From an uncultured Ectothiorhodospiraceae bacterium (GTDB taxonomy: Bacteria > Pseudomonadota > Gammaproteobacteria > XJ16 > Halofilaceae), in contig CAJXKK010000007.1 of the NCBI GenBank assembly GCA_913055615.1, positions 44,183-108,182 of the forward strand: a stretch of DNA of 64,000 bases, in the 5' to 3' direction. Shown piece after piece: positions 1 to 8,990 of this stretch. The notes beneath the pieces are model-generated. The model was not told where the DNA came from and searched no databases. It saw nothing but the letters and a program-made list of their open reading frames with translations. Within the stretch, counting starts at the first letter, position 1, and every line of letters starts with the position of its first letter. A program made the translations under genes and the position numbers.

Positions 1-560
1 CCAAGGTGGAATCGGCACGCCATACGCTCAACGCGCTGAATCCGGGCGTCGAGGTACTCGGGATCGAGGAACACCTGACCTCCGACAATATCGAGCGCAT
101 CTTCGAAGGCTACGACGTGATCGTCGATGGCTCGGACAATTTCCCGACCCGCTATCTCGTCAACGATGCCTGTGTGCGCCTCAGTCTGCCGAACGTCCAC
201 GGCGCCGTGTTCCGTTTCGACGGCCAGGCCTCGGTTTTCTGGCCCGGCGGACCGCACGGCGGCCCTTGTTACCGCTGCCTGTACCCGGAACCGCCACCGC
301 CCGATCAGGCTCCCTCCTGCGCCGAGGCCGGCGTCATGGGCGTACTCCCCGGCCTGATCGGCACCCTGCAGGCGCTGGAGGCCCTGAAAATCCTTTTGGA
401 TAAAGGGCAGCCGCTGGTTGGCCGCCTGCTGTGCTTCGACGGGCTCGGCGGGGAATTCCGCGAACTCCGCGTGCGCCAGGATCCCGCCTGTGCATGGTGC
501 GCCACCGACGGCGACGTACCGGCGTATATCGACTACGAACGGTTCTGCGCCGCCGGCTGA
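1..560 (+). CDS. MoeB/ThiF family sulfur-carrier adenylyltransferase (5' end missing)
   Basis: This is the C-terminal three quarters of an E1-like enzyme that adenylates the C-terminal glycine of a small sulfur-carrier protein (MoaD for molybdopterin or ThiS for thiazole). The reading frame is open from the window edge, so the N-terminal nucleotide-binding loop is missing. Visible features are the DGSDNFPTRY motif, a zinc-binding pair CYRC with a second pair CAWC near the C terminus, and the family Cys in the SCAEAGVMG segment. The end matches the usual family length. Sequence alone does not separate MoeB from ThiF; a moeB-type gene is more likely because no thi genes follow. Confidence 0.88.
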   Translation, partial: KVESARHTLNALNPGVEVLGIEEHLTSDNIERIFEGYDVIVDGSDNFPTRYLVNDACVRLSLPNVHGAVFRFDGQASVFWPGGPHGGPCYRCLYPEPPPPDQAPSCAEAGVMGVLPGLIGTLQALEALKILLDKGQPLVGRLLCFDGLGGEFRELRVRQDPACAWCATDGDVPAYIDYERFCAAG

Positions 561-564
561 ACCG

Positions 565-798
565 ATGTCCGGCGACCATCCGATCCCACCCGACCCCGAG
601 GCCCTTGCCGGTCTGGTGCGCGACGCCTGCATCGACCGGCTCCGCCATAGCTATGAACAGGCCGCCATCCAGGGCCTCTGCGGCGAGGGCGCGTTCGAAT
701 ATGCGCTCGATCGGCTGCGTCATCTGCCGGCCGCACGACTGGTGACGAGCGCGTGCCCCGACGCCAACCCGCCAACCGACCAGGGGAGCGACCCATGA
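565..798 (+). CDS. Small conserved-looking protein, function unknown
   Basis: A 77-residue acidic soluble protein starting at an ATG four bases after the upstream stop codon, so probably cotranscribed with it. Its core is a helical segment with ACIDRL, YEQAAIQGLCGEGAFE and ALDRLRHL, which resembles short proteins or domains I remember next to moeB-like genes in other gammaproteobacteria. I cannot attach a function. It has no signal peptide or membrane segment. Its stop overlaps the start of the next gene in an ATGA, which supports it being a real translated gene. Confidence 0.6.
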   Translation: MSGDHPIPPDPEALAGLVRDACIDRLRHSYEQAAIQGLCGEGAFEYALDRLRHLPAARLVTSACPDANPPTDQGSDP

Positions 799-932
799 CG
801 CTGCACCTCGAACTCATCCCGATCCTCTCGATCGCCGCCGGCATCGCACTCATCGTCACGCCACCGCGGAGCATGCGGGCGATCCTGGCCGGTTACCTGA
901 TCATTGTCGGTGTGATCGGGATCATTCAGTAA
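795..932 (+). CDS. DUF3096-type small membrane protein
   Basis: A 45-residue hydrophobic protein whose ATG overlaps the previous stop (ATGA). It reads as two short membrane helices separated by TPPRSMR, the pattern of the DUF3096 family (a first helix with IAAGIALIV and a second with [11 protein letters not shown]). Such proteins are normally about 50 residues and of unknown function. Length, hydrophobic pattern and translational coupling support a real gene. The family assignment is from memory of its pattern. Confidence 0.6.
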   Translation: MTLHLELIPILSIAAGIALIVTPPRSMRAILAGYLIIVGVIGIIQ

Positions 933-999
933 CGCGGCACGTGCTATCTTTCGGGATGTCCGGCGCATCCACCCGGGCGCCAGAGCACAGGAGAATCTC

Positions 1000-1983
1000 A
1001 TGGACAAACTCCATTCGATCGGTCGTCTGCTCCTCGCCGCCGCCCTGACCGGCGGCAGTGCCATCGCGGCGGCGCCAGCCGCCATGGCCGCGGAATTCTT
1101 TACCATCGGTACCGGTGGCGTGACGGGCGTCTACTACCCGGCCGGCGGCGCGATCTGCCGATTCGTCAATCGCAACCGAGATGATCATGGCCTGCGCTGT
1201 TCGGTCGAGAGCACCGGCGGCTCCGTCTACAACCTCAACACCATGCGCGAGGGCGAACTCGATTTCGGCGTCGTGCAGTCGGACTGGCAGTACTACGCGC
1301 ACAAGGGCGAGAGCCGATTCGCCGATCAGGGCCCGTTCGAGGGCCTGCGCGCCGTATTCTCGCTGCACCCGGAACCGTTCACGGTCGTCGCCCGCGCCGA
1401 TGCGGATATCGAGAATTTCGATGACCTCCAGGGCAAGCGCGTGAACGTCGGCAACCCGGGGTCCGGCCAGCGGGCCAACATGGAAGAACTCATGGACCGC
1501 AAGGGCTGGACCATGGATGACTTCGCGCTCGCGTCCGAACTCAAGCCGGCCGAGATGGCGCAGGCGCTGTGTGACAACAAGATCGACGCGTTCGTCTACG
1601 TCGTCGGCCACCCCTCGGGGGCGATCAAGGAAGCGACCACCACCTGCGAGGCGGTGATGGTCGATGTGGACGGCCCGGCGGTCGAGAAGCTCATCAATGA
1701 CAATCCGTTCTATCGCCGCGCCGTAATCCCCGGCGGCATGTATGAAGGCACGCCGGACGACACCGTGACGTACGGTGTCGGGGCGACCCTGGTGTCATCG
1801 GTCAACACCTCCGACGAAGTCGTCTACGAGACGGTCCGCGCGGTATTCGAGAACTTCGAGCAGTTCAAGTCCCTCCACCCCGCTTTCGGCGTACTCAAGA
1901 AGGAGGAGATGGTGGCGGACGGACTGTCGGCACCGCTGCACGACGGAGCGCTCGAATACTACGAAGAGATCGGCCTGCGGTAG
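1000..1983 (+). CDS. TAXI-family TRAP transporter solute-binding protein
   Basis: A 327-residue periplasmic receptor of a TRAP transporter (TAXI branch), which captures a small, usually carboxylated, solute for the fused permease encoded next. A typical signal peptide spans roughly residues 1-30 and ends in AAMA. The mature protein opens with the family hallmark [14 protein letters not shown], followed by a domain with the [15 protein letters not shown] segment. The ATG follows a good ribosome-binding site (AGGAG). Substrate cannot be read from sequence; TAXI systems are often annotated for glutamate/aspartate or other dicarboxylates. Confidence 0.92.
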   Translation: MDKLHSIGRLLLAAALTGGSAIAAAPAAMAAEFFTIGTGGVTGVYYPAGGAICRFVNRNRDDHGLRCSVESTGGSVYNLNTMREGELDFGVVQSDWQYYAHKGESRFADQGPFEGLRAVFSLHPEPFTVVARADADIENFDDLQGKRVNVGNPGSGQRANMEELMDRKGWTMDDFALASELKPAEMAQALCDNKIDAFVYVVGHPSGAIKEATTTCEAVMVDVDGPAVEKLINDNPFYRRAVIPGGMYEGTPDDTVTYGVGATLVSSVNTSDEVVYETVRAVFENFEQFKSLHPAFGVLKKEEMVADGLSAPLHDGALEYYEEIGLR

Positions 1984-2006
1984 GCGGGCACGTCCCCAAT
2001 GTGCGT

Positions 2007-2038
2007 GCGCCGGCCGATCACCCATGATCGGCCGGCGC
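2007..2038. promoter_or_regulatory. Stem-loop between TRAP receptor and permease genes
   Basis: A perfect 14-bp stem (GCGCCGGCCGATCA and its complement) with a four-base loop CCCA lies 24 bases after the receptor stop. No T tract follows, so it is more likely a processing or 3'-protecting hairpin that lets the receptor be made in excess over the permease than a full terminator. It also argues against using the in-frame ATG at 1999, which would place coding sequence across the stem. Confidence 0.65.
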
Positions 2039-2076
2039 CGCACGGTAATCATCCCGCCTGTTCCGGTCGGCACGCG

Positions 2077-4695
2077 ATGACGCAAACTGGCGGTACCGAC
2101 AACACGGCGGGGCGTGACCCGGATTCCATCCAGCGACTGCTGGAGACGGACAGCGGCGCAAGGCATCCGGCCGGCCCGACCGGACACCTGCTGCTGGTCG
2201 TCGCCCTGTGCTGGTCGCTGTTCCAGCTCTGGCATGCATCGCCCCTGCCCTACATGCTGGATTTCGGGGTGTTCAACAGCACCCAGGCGCGCGCCCTGCA
2301 CCTCGGCTTCGCACTGCTGCTCGCCTGGCTGGCATGGCCTGCGCGCCGGGGGCACACCGGCGACACGCGCATACCCTGGTTTGACTGGGTGCTGGCGCTG
2401 ACGGCCGCCTTCGCCGCCACCTACGTGTTCTGGTTCTACGCCGGGCTCTCGGAGCGGCCGGGCGCGCCATTGATGCGGGATATCATCGTCGCGGGGATCG
2501 GTATGATCCTGCTGCTCGAGGCCGCCCGGCGGACATTGGGGCTCCCGCTGGTGATCGTGGCGCTCGTGTTCCTCGCCTACGTCTTTTTCGGCGATGCCGC
2601 CATACTGCCGGAGATGCTTCGCTGGAAGGGTGCGTCGATCAGCCGCGCCATGTCGCATCAGTGGCTGACGACGGAGGGCGTCTACGGTATTGCGCTCGGC
2701 GTCTCGACCAGTTTCGTCTTCCTGTTCGTGCTGTTCGGTTCCCTGCTGGAACAGGCCGGTGCGGGCGGCTGGTTCATCCGGGTCGCGTTCTCACTGCTGG
2801 GCGCCATGCGCGGCGGGCCGGCGAAAGCAGCGGTACTGGCATCGGGTATGACCGGGGTCATCTCCGGCTCCTCGATCGCCAACGTGGTGACCACCGGTAC
2901 GTTCACCATCCCGCTGATGGGCGGCGTCGGATTCACGCGCGACAAGGCCGGTGCGATCGAGGTGGCGAGTTCCGTCAACGGGCAGTTGATGCCGCCGGTC
3001 ATGGGCGCGGCGGCATTCCTGATGGTCGAATACGTCGGCATCTCCTATGTCGAGGTCATCCGGCACGCGATCCTGCCAGCCATCATCGCCTACGCGGCGT
3101 TGCTCTACATGGTCCACCTGGAGGCGCTGAAGGGGAACATGCAGGGGCTCCCGCGGCGCCATCCGTGGAATCCCCTGCACGCGGTCATCGCCTTCGGCCT
3201 CACCATCGCCGGCCTGATCATCCTGAGTGCAGGGGTCTACTGGGGAATGGGCTGGATTCGGGGGCTCGCGGGCGATGCCGCCGTGTGGATCGTCACCGCC
3301 GTGCTCGCGGTCATCCATATCGGGCTGATCCGCCACGCCGCGCGGTTCGCGCCCGCTACCGAGGACGACCCTGAGGCTCCCCGGACCGAGCTCCCGGATC
3401 CCGGGCCGACAATCCAGTCCGGGCTGCACTTCCTGCTGCCGGTGATCCTCCTGATCTGGTGCCTGACGGTCGAACGCCTGTCACCGGGCCTGTCCGCCTT
3501 CTGGGCCACCGTGGCGCTGATCCTCATCCTGCTGACGCAGCGTCCGCTTTTCGCGTGGTTCCGCGGCGATGTCCCGATCGCGCCCGAGATTCATCGGGGC
3601 GGGATCGAACTGGTCCATGGCCTCATCGGCGGCGCCCGCAACATGACCGGGATCGCGGTAGCCACCGCGACCGCCGGGATCATCGTCGGCACCGTGACCC
3701 TGACCGGCATCGGCCAGGTCATGACCGAATTCGTGGAGCTGATCTCAGGCGGCAACCTGCTCGCCATGCTGATCCTGACGGCCTTCATCTGCCTGGTACT
3801 CGGTATGGGCCTGCCCACCACGGCCAACTACATTGTCGTCTCGTCGCTGATGGCGCCGGTCGTGGTCACGCTGGCCGGCGAACAGGGCCTGATCGTCCCG
3901 CTCATCGCGGTCCATCTGTTCGTGTTCTATTTCGGCATCATGGCCGACGTCACGCCACCGGTCGGTTTGGCCTCGTTCGCGGCCGCCGCGGTATCCGGCG
4001 GCGATCCGATCCGAACCGGTGTGCAGGCATTCGTATACAGCCTTCGCACCGTCGTTCTGCCGTTCCTGTTCCTGTTCAACACGGAACTGCTGCTGATCGG
4101 TGTCGACAGCGTCCCGCATCTGATCCTGACGACGACCGTGGCCATCATCGGCATGCTCGTATTCGCGGCCGGTACCCAGGGATGGTTCCTGCGCCGCTGC
4201 CGGCTTTGGGAAACCGTGGCGCTGTTGCTGGTCGCTTTCTCGCTGTTCCGGCCCGGTTTCTGGGTCGACCGGATCGTCCCGCCGTTCGAGGACATCTCCG
4301 CGGCGAGACTGCAGGGATGGGTGGAGGAACTGCCGGCGAACGCCGATCTGCGACTGGTGGTCGAACGCGAGGACTTCCATGGCGATACGAAATCGATCGT
4401 GACCGTCATCGACGCCGGGCCGAAGGCCGACTTCAACACGCGCATGCGTGAGGCGGGCTTCGTATTCCTGGAGCGCGACGGCGACGACTGGACCGCCGAA
4501 CCGGCCTTCAACGGCCCGCTCGACGATCCCCGCTACAAGCCCGCCATGACCATCGAACAAATTCGCGCTCCGGTCGAACAGCCCGCCCGCGAATGGATCT
4601 ACATCCCCACCCTGCTGCTACTCGCCGGCATCATGGCGGTGCAATTACGGCGTCCGGACGACTTCGAGAAAAGAACCACGAATGAACACGAATGA
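2077..4695 (+). CDS. TRAP transporter fused 4TM/12TM permease
   Basis: An 872-residue integral membrane protein combining the small (DctQ-like) and large (DctM-like) TRAP permease parts; it imports the solute bound by the TAXI receptor using an ion gradient. Many hydrophobic helices are visible, with the large-subunit signatures SGSSIANVVTTGTFTIPLM and GMGLPTTANYIVV. The C-terminal region after the last large-subunit helices carries an additional soluble stretch and a final helix. I prefer ATG 2077 to ATG 1999 because the latter would start ahead of the stem-loop. The last residues (TTNEHE) and the stop codon are supplied by an interspersed repeat that runs into the gene. Confidence 0.92.
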   Translation: MTQTGGTDNTAGRDPDSIQRLLETDSGARHPAGPTGHLLLVVALCWSLFQLWHASPLPYMLDFGVFNSTQARALHLGFALLLAWLAWPARRGHTGDTRIPWFDWVLALTAAFAATYVFWFYAGLSERPGAPLMRDIIVAGIGMILLLEAARRTLGLPLVIVALVFLAYVFFGDAAILPEMLRWKGASISRAMSHQWLTTEGVYGIALGVSTSFVFLFVLFGSLLEQAGAGGWFIRVAFSLLGAMRGGPAKAAVLASGMTGVISGSSIANVVTTGTFTIPLMGGVGFTRDKAGAIEVASSVNGQLMPPVMGAAAFLMVEYVGISYVEVIRHAILPAIIAYAALLYMVHLEALKGNMQGLPRRHPWNPLHAVIAFGLTIAGLIILSAGVYWGMGWIRGLAGDAAVWIVTAVLAVIHIGLIRHAARFAPATEDDPEAPRTELPDPGPTIQSGLHFLLPVILLIWCLTVERLSPGLSAFWATVALILILLTQRPLFAWFRGDVPIAPEIHRGGIELVHGLIGGARNMTGIAVATATAGIIVGTVTLTGIGQVMTEFVELISGGNLLAMLILTAFICLVLGMGLPTTANYIVVSSLMAPVVVTLAGEQGLIVPLIAVHLFVFYFGIMADVTPPVGLASFAAAAVSGGDPIRTGVQAFVYSLRTVVLPFLFLFNTELLLIGVDSVPHLILTTTVAIIGMLVFAAGTQGWFLRRCRLWETVALLLVAFSLFRPGFWVDRIVPPFEDISAARLQGWVEELPANADLRLVVEREDFHGDTKSIVTVIDAGPKADFNTRMREAGFVFLERDGDDWTAEPAFNGPLDDPRYKPAMTIEQIRAPVEQPAREWIYIPTLLLLAGIMAVQLRRPDDFEKRTTNEHE

Positions 4696-5102
4696 TTTGC
4701 CTGGAGCAAATCATCGCGCAAGCCCCGAAGGGGCGAGGCGCAAGGACGCGCCGAGCAATGAACACGTATGCTGCCGCCTGGGGGTCGAAGGCGTTCCGGA
4801 GCTTCGCTGATATTTTACGGGTGCATCGCGCGTAGGTAGAACCACAGATGAACACAGATAAACACAGATAAACACAGATAAACACAGATAAAATCGGAAA
4901 GTCGATAAGGTATAGATATCTGGCCCCCGATCATTGCCTCGAGGTTCGATTACCGTCGCCTTCGACTTTTATCTGTGTCCATCTGTGTTCATCTGTGGTT
5001 CTTCTAGCCTGCACTGACCCCGGAGACTCTCAGCGTAGCTCCCGGGAAATCACCGTTTCGGGAGAACCATTCGTGTCCATTCGTGTTCATTCGTGGTTCT
5101 TC
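4671..5102. repeat. Nested inverted-repeat locus 1
   Basis: Two inverted-repeat pairs lie one inside the other between convergent genes. The outer pair is built of CACGAATGAA units (4671-4695 and, inverted, 5068-5102). The inner pair is AGAACCACAGATG followed by four tandem copies of the 10-mer AACACAGATA (4838-4893), matched by an inverted arm at 4967-5005. Smaller hairpins sit between them: ATGATTTGC/GCAAATCAT at 4692-4714 and GCCCC/GGGGC at 4722-4734. The gap has no convincing gene. The same inner family recurs at three other places in this window. Confidence 0.9.
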
Positions 5103-5116
5103 CCTGATCCAGCCCG

Positions 5117-6070
5117 TCACACGTTCGGGTCGTGGAATCGGAAGTGTTCGGAGAGGTATTTTTCGCCTTCATCGCAGAACAGCGTGACGATGTTTTTGAG
5201 TTCCGGGTTGCGTTCGCGCAGGCGTTTGGCGGCGACGAGGTGGCCGCCGGATGAGGGGCCGACGAAGCAGCCGTGGTTCTGGGCGATGCGGCGCATCTCG
5301 GCGACCGCTTCATCACTGTCGACGGACACGAAATCATCGATCTCGGTGCGGTGCCGCGAGATGATCTCGGGCACGAAGCCATCGGCGATACCCTCGATCA
5401 GGTGCTTGCCGGTCTCGCCGCAAACGATGGTGCAGGATTCTTCAGGTTCCATGCCAACCAGACGGCACTGTGGATTGACCTCGCGGAAGGCCTGACCCAC
5501 ACCGATCAGGGTGCCGCCGGTCCCCACACCGACAACGATCGCATCGGGTACGGTGCCCTCGGGCAACTGCTGCAGCAGTTCCTGTCCGAGCCAGGTCCGG
5601 TTTTCCTCGACGTTCCACTCGGAGGCGAACTGCTGTGGGCAGAAGTAGCCTTCCTGTCCACCGAGCTCTTCCGCCTTTTCCAGCGCGGCATTCACGTGGA
5701 AGTCGCCAACCAGCAGGACCTCGGCACCGAGCGCGCGCGAGATCGCCAGGCGCTCTGAGGTCATGCCGTTCGGCATCACCACCATCATCCGGTAGCCCTT
5801 GACAGCAGCGACCATGGACAACGCGTTGCCGGTGTTGCCGCTCGAGGCCTCGACGATGGTATCGCCCGGCTGCAGGCGGCCTTCGCGCTCGGCGCGTTCG
5901 ATCATGTATTTCGCGATGCGCGCCTTGATCGACCCGGAGGGGTTCAGAAACTCGAGTTTGCACCAGATACCGTCGATATCGATGAGCGGCGTGTTGCCGA
6001 TGCCATCCAGCACGCTCGAGGAGCCGCCGTGCCGTCCCACGATACAGTCGCTGCTTGCCAGATCGCTCAT
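5117..6070 (-). CDS. PLP-dependent cysteine synthase family protein
   Basis: A 317-residue fold-type II PLP enzyme that makes cysteine from O-acetylserine (or a related activated serine) and sulfide or thiosulfate. The PLP lysine lies in NPSGSIKAR (about residue 49), the phosphate/substrate loop is SSGNTGN, and the glycine-rich PLP phosphate loop is VGTGGTLIG. The Asp common after the PLP lysine (KDR) is Ala here. The start at 6070 has a strong GGAGGA site; an upstream in-frame ATG lacks one. It is convergent with the TRAP operon. CysK, CysM and cystathionine beta-synthase-like activities are hard to separate on sequence. Confidence 0.88.
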   Translation of the reverse strand: MSDLASSDCIVGRHGGSSSVLDGIGNTPLIDIDGIWCKLEFLNPSGSIKARIAKYMIERAEREGRLQPGDTIVEASSGNTGNALSMVAAVKGYRMMVVMPNGMTSERLAISRALGAEVLLVGDFHVNAALEKAEELGGQEGYFCPQQFASEWNVEENRTWLGQELLQQLPEGTVPDAIVVGVGTGGTLIGVGQAFREVNPQCRLVGMEPEESCTIVCGETGKHLIEGIADGFVPEIISRHRTEIDDFVSVDSDEAVAEMRRIAQNHGCFVGPSSGGHLVAAKRLRERNPELKNIVTLFCDEGEKYLSEHFRFHDPNV

Positions 6071-6256
6071 GCGGGCAATTTCCTCCGGTCGAATCCTGGA
6101 CACGCCCCGGCCGCAATCGGGCATACGGCGCGGAAGGCGGTCGGATTTTTCCACCGGCCGGCATGGCGGTCAACGCGCGACAGCGGCGATCGTCGTGTGC
6201 GGGCAACCCCGTGTCGTCGCGGGTATGACGTGGTCTGCAGCTGCGCGCGGTCGCGC

Positions 6257-7021
6257 TTATTCGGCACCCTCGCCGGCACCGCGATTGCGCGACTCCTCAG
6301 TCGCCTCGACGAGGGTACGGCCCGACAGCTCCTTGAGCCGGAACCAGACATCATCCTCGACCTGGAGTCCGTCCTCCCACACGCGGTTGGACTGGCGCTC
6401 GAAGTCCTCGGGCCGCACGACCTGCAGTAGCGTCGCCGCATCCGGATCGGGATGCAGCGACTGCAGCATGGAAAAGTGTGGCGAGGCGATCAGCGTGACG
6501 GAGCGATTGCGCGTCAGCGTGTCGTCCTCGTCCTCGATCTGGTAGAGCAGGAGCGTCGGATAATCCTCGTATGCGCGGATCGACACGACCTGCTCAACTA
6601 CCACCGGGTCCTCGCTGTTGCGCCAGAACGCCATCAGGTTCATGCCGCGACGGGCACAGCGCGCCAGGTACCCCATCATGAGTTTGCGGTTGTAGCAGTC
6701 GTGGACCTTGACCACCGACAGGCCCTTGCGCCGTGCCTTCGCGTAGGCGAGATCAGCGGCCAGGCTGCCGCACAGCAGGATAGAGTTCCCCGTCGCATCG
6801 ATGACACCGAGTGAGGAATCCTCGAAAGACCGCTTCATGGCATTGCGCGGCTCACTCGTGAGACGCGTCAACGCCCACCGCAGGGTATCGACTCCGCCGA
6901 GCCCGTGCTGCTCCAGCCAGACGACCATATCGGCCGCATCTTCGTGATCACCGGGTGGAAATCCCAGGCCCTCAAAGGCACGCCGGCAGAGCCCGGTGAG
7001 TTCGTTCTGCGAGACCCTCAT
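6257..7021 (-). CDS. DUF3726-type protein
   Basis: A 254-residue soluble protein whose N terminus (MRVSQNELTGLCRRAFEGLG) fits the DUF3726 pattern (R-V-S-x-N-E-[IL]), a family I know only as uncharacterised. It has many paired acidic residues and no membrane segment. Its ATG overlaps the stop of the upstream 580-residue gene in an ATGA, so the two are translationally coupled and likely work together. The N-terminal helical region vaguely recalls malate/lactate dehydrogenase-like proteins, but I see no cofactor motif. Function unknown. Confidence 0.7.
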   Translation of the reverse strand: MRVSQNELTGLCRRAFEGLGFPPGDHEDAADMVVWLEQHGLGGVDTLRWALTRLTSEPRNAMKRSFEDSSLGVIDATGNSILLCGSLAADLAYAKARRKGLSVVKVHDCYNRKLMMGYLARCARRGMNLMAFWRNSEDPVVVEQVVSIRAYEDYPTLLLYQIEDEDDTLTRNRSVTLIASPHFSMLQSLHPDPDAATLLQVVRPEDFERQSNRVWEDGLQVEDDVWFRLKELSGRTLVEATEESRNRGAGEGAE

Positions 7022-8760
7022 CCGAGAACCTCTTCGGGATCGGGCATCAGTGGCATGAACCAGTCGTCGTCGAACGGCTGGCCGATGTCCTCCACAAGCG
7101 GCGCGCCCTGGAACAATGTAATCCGGACCCAACGGCTCGAGCGGGGATCGAATTTCGTGGCCCCGAAGAACGACAGTTTGCAGCGCAACAGGTGCATCGG
7201 GAGCATATCCCCGGCCAGCAGATTCTTGCGTATCTCTCCGTACGTCGTCTGCGACATCGACTGCACGCGCCGGATAATGCCCTTGAAACCCGGGCGCTCC
7301 AGCAGAAACTCGACTACCGTGGTCCGACCACCGAACTGCTCCCGGTACGCAACCAGCGCATCGTAGGCCCGCCGTACCTGCCGGGCGATATCCAGAGGCA
7401 TCTCCCGGTCGTCGCCGGGCTCTTCCCCGCGGATCCCCAGGCGCGGCTCTTCCTTCTCCGCGGAGCGATACCAGAACAGGCGCGTCTGTTCGGGATCGTC
7501 GAAGTCCACGGCCAACGCCCAGTCATAATTCGACTCGATTTCCTCGATCAGGCGATTGAGCGTCATATCGGGCACCAGGTCGTAGCGCTCGAGGGCCCCC
7601 ATATAGAGCTCGAGTTCGTCGACGAGGTCGGGATAGAGTTCGATGATCAGTGAATGCAGCAGCTCCTGCGTCTCGAACGACCAGTGCGCGCGCGCATGGT
7701 CCGACAGTTCCTGCCACAGCCGTCGCCCTTCCGGGGCCTGTTGCCGCAGCCAGTCGCGGGCGATGCCGAGTTCCTCGACAAGCGTCTCGTTGTGTTCGGT
7801 CTGTCGGGAATCGTCCGATACGGTTTCGCGTGTATGCTGCTCGCCGCGATCGATCAGCGTCAGTAAACGCTCAAGACGATCCCGATCGCTGGTCTCGCCG
7901 AGACAGCGCGCGAGAGCCGTCTCCCGCATCAGCACCCATTGATTGATCAGTTTCGGATGACTGACCAGGAATGGTGCCATCCCGAGTCCGGTCGAATTGC
8001 CGATACCGAGGTAGCGTTTGAGCCGATCATCCATGCGCACGGCCGTTTCGGGCGCCCGACAGGCGGCGATGTGTTCCACCTGCGCGATACTGAAGTGGCG
8101 CAGCAGGTACACGGTGAACATCTGGGCGGAGAACGGCAGACCGAAATCTTCCCAGTCCCGGATCTTGGGATAATCGGCGATACCGAATTTCCCGTTCCCG
8201 TACACCGCCGTGGTCCGATAGAGATAGCCGACGCGCGCGATTTGACGCGGATCCGGCTGCCGCCCCTCGGACAGGGCCTGGACCATGGAGTCGAAGTTGC
8301 GCACGCTGCGGTTCGCGCGTGACAGTACGATCACGCTCGCATCGCAGCGTCCGGCCTCCTGACGCGGTATGTTTTCGCGCAACGACTCGAGACGCTCCTC
8401 GTCGACCTCGCCCACGCACAGCGCGAACGCACAGTCCCAGGCATTGGCGATGACCCGATCGGAGCGTTGGCTGGGATCGAGATACTGGGAGAAAAGGACG
8501 AATTCGTAGACGTGCTCGGGCGTGGTAATGCGATAGATCGCCGTACCGTAGCCATCGCGGTCGATATCGAACCGGCGGTTCTCCACCCGCCAGCCCTCGT
8601 CCATCATCTTACGCACGACGGTGCGGATGAAACTGATCCGGCTGCCATGGAGACTGCCCAGCCTGTCGAGCTGCATGACCTCATCGGCCGGGCGCAGCGG
8701 GACCGGACCGGCATGCGGTTCCGGGTGTGCGGGCTGGAAGTCACGGGATTCCGGTAACAT
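7018..8760 (-). CDS. Large uncharacterised protein coupled to DUF3726 gene
   Basis: A 580-residue acidic, soluble, largely helical protein with no signal peptide, membrane segment or motif I can assign. Distinctive segments are LGSLHGSRISFIRTVVRKM near the N terminus, VGYLYRTTAVYGNGKFG in the middle and LRCKLSFFGATKF near the C terminus. The chosen ATG follows an AGGGG site; an alternative start seven codons upstream lacks one. The gene ends in an ATGA overlap with the DUF3726 gene, making a two-gene unit. I believe similar pairs occur in other proteobacteria, but give no function. Confidence 0.7.
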   Translation of the reverse strand: MLPESRDFQPAHPEPHAGPVPLRPADEVMQLDRLGSLHGSRISFIRTVVRKMMDEGWRVENRRFDIDRDGYGTAIYRITTPEHVYEFVLFSQYLDPSQRSDRVIANAWDCAFALCVGEVDEERLESLRENIPRQEAGRCDASVIVLSRANRSVRNFDSMVQALSEGRQPDPRQIARVGYLYRTTAVYGNGKFGIADYPKIRDWEDFGLPFSAQMFTVYLLRHFSIAQVEHIAACRAPETAVRMDDRLKRYLGIGNSTGLGMAPFLVSHPKLINQWVLMRETALARCLGETSDRDRLERLLTLIDRGEQHTRETVSDDSRQTEHNETLVEELGIARDWLRQQAPEGRRLWQELSDHARAHWSFETQELLHSLIIELYPDLVDELELYMGALERYDLVPDMTLNRLIEEIESNYDWALAVDFDDPEQTRLFWYRSAEKEEPRLGIRGEEPGDDREMPLDIARQVRRAYDALVAYREQFGGRTTVVEFLLERPGFKGIIRRVQSMSQTTYGEIRKNLLAGDMLPMHLLRCKLSFFGATKFDPRSSRWVRITLFQGAPLVEDIGQPFDDDWFMPLMPDPEEVLG

Positions 8761-8951
8761 GGCGATGCCCCTTCGAAACACGACCGGGCGTCACCACGGG
8801 GCTCGACCCGGTCGCTGATCTGGATGTCGTGCCCTGGATACCGGAACGGAATGTCCGGCACCCGGCAGCACGCGTGATGGGGCGCGGAACGCGCACCGCG
8901 GGCCTTTCAGCCCCGGCCCGCCGGCTGTGGCCGGATGGGCGCGGGATCAGC

Positions 8952-8977
8952 GCGGGGCCGGCAGGCGCCGGCCCCGC
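8952..8977 (-). terminator. Hairpin downstream of BCCT operon
   Basis: An 11-bp perfect GC stem (GCGGGGCCGGC with its complement, loop AGGC) lies 14 bases past the stop of the BCCT gene. There is no T run, so it is either a weak terminator or a 3' stabiliser. Confidence 0.5.
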
Positions 8978-8990
8978 AGGTACCGCCAGT

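Noticed and set aside
1999..2076. An upstream ATG extending the TRAP permease by 26 residues
   Set aside because: The extra codons would read across a perfect 14-bp stem-loop; ATG 2077 is more plausible.
4851..4890. Four tandem AACACAGATA units considered as a CRISPR array
   Set aside because: The units are contiguous with no spacers and belong to the inverted-repeat family.
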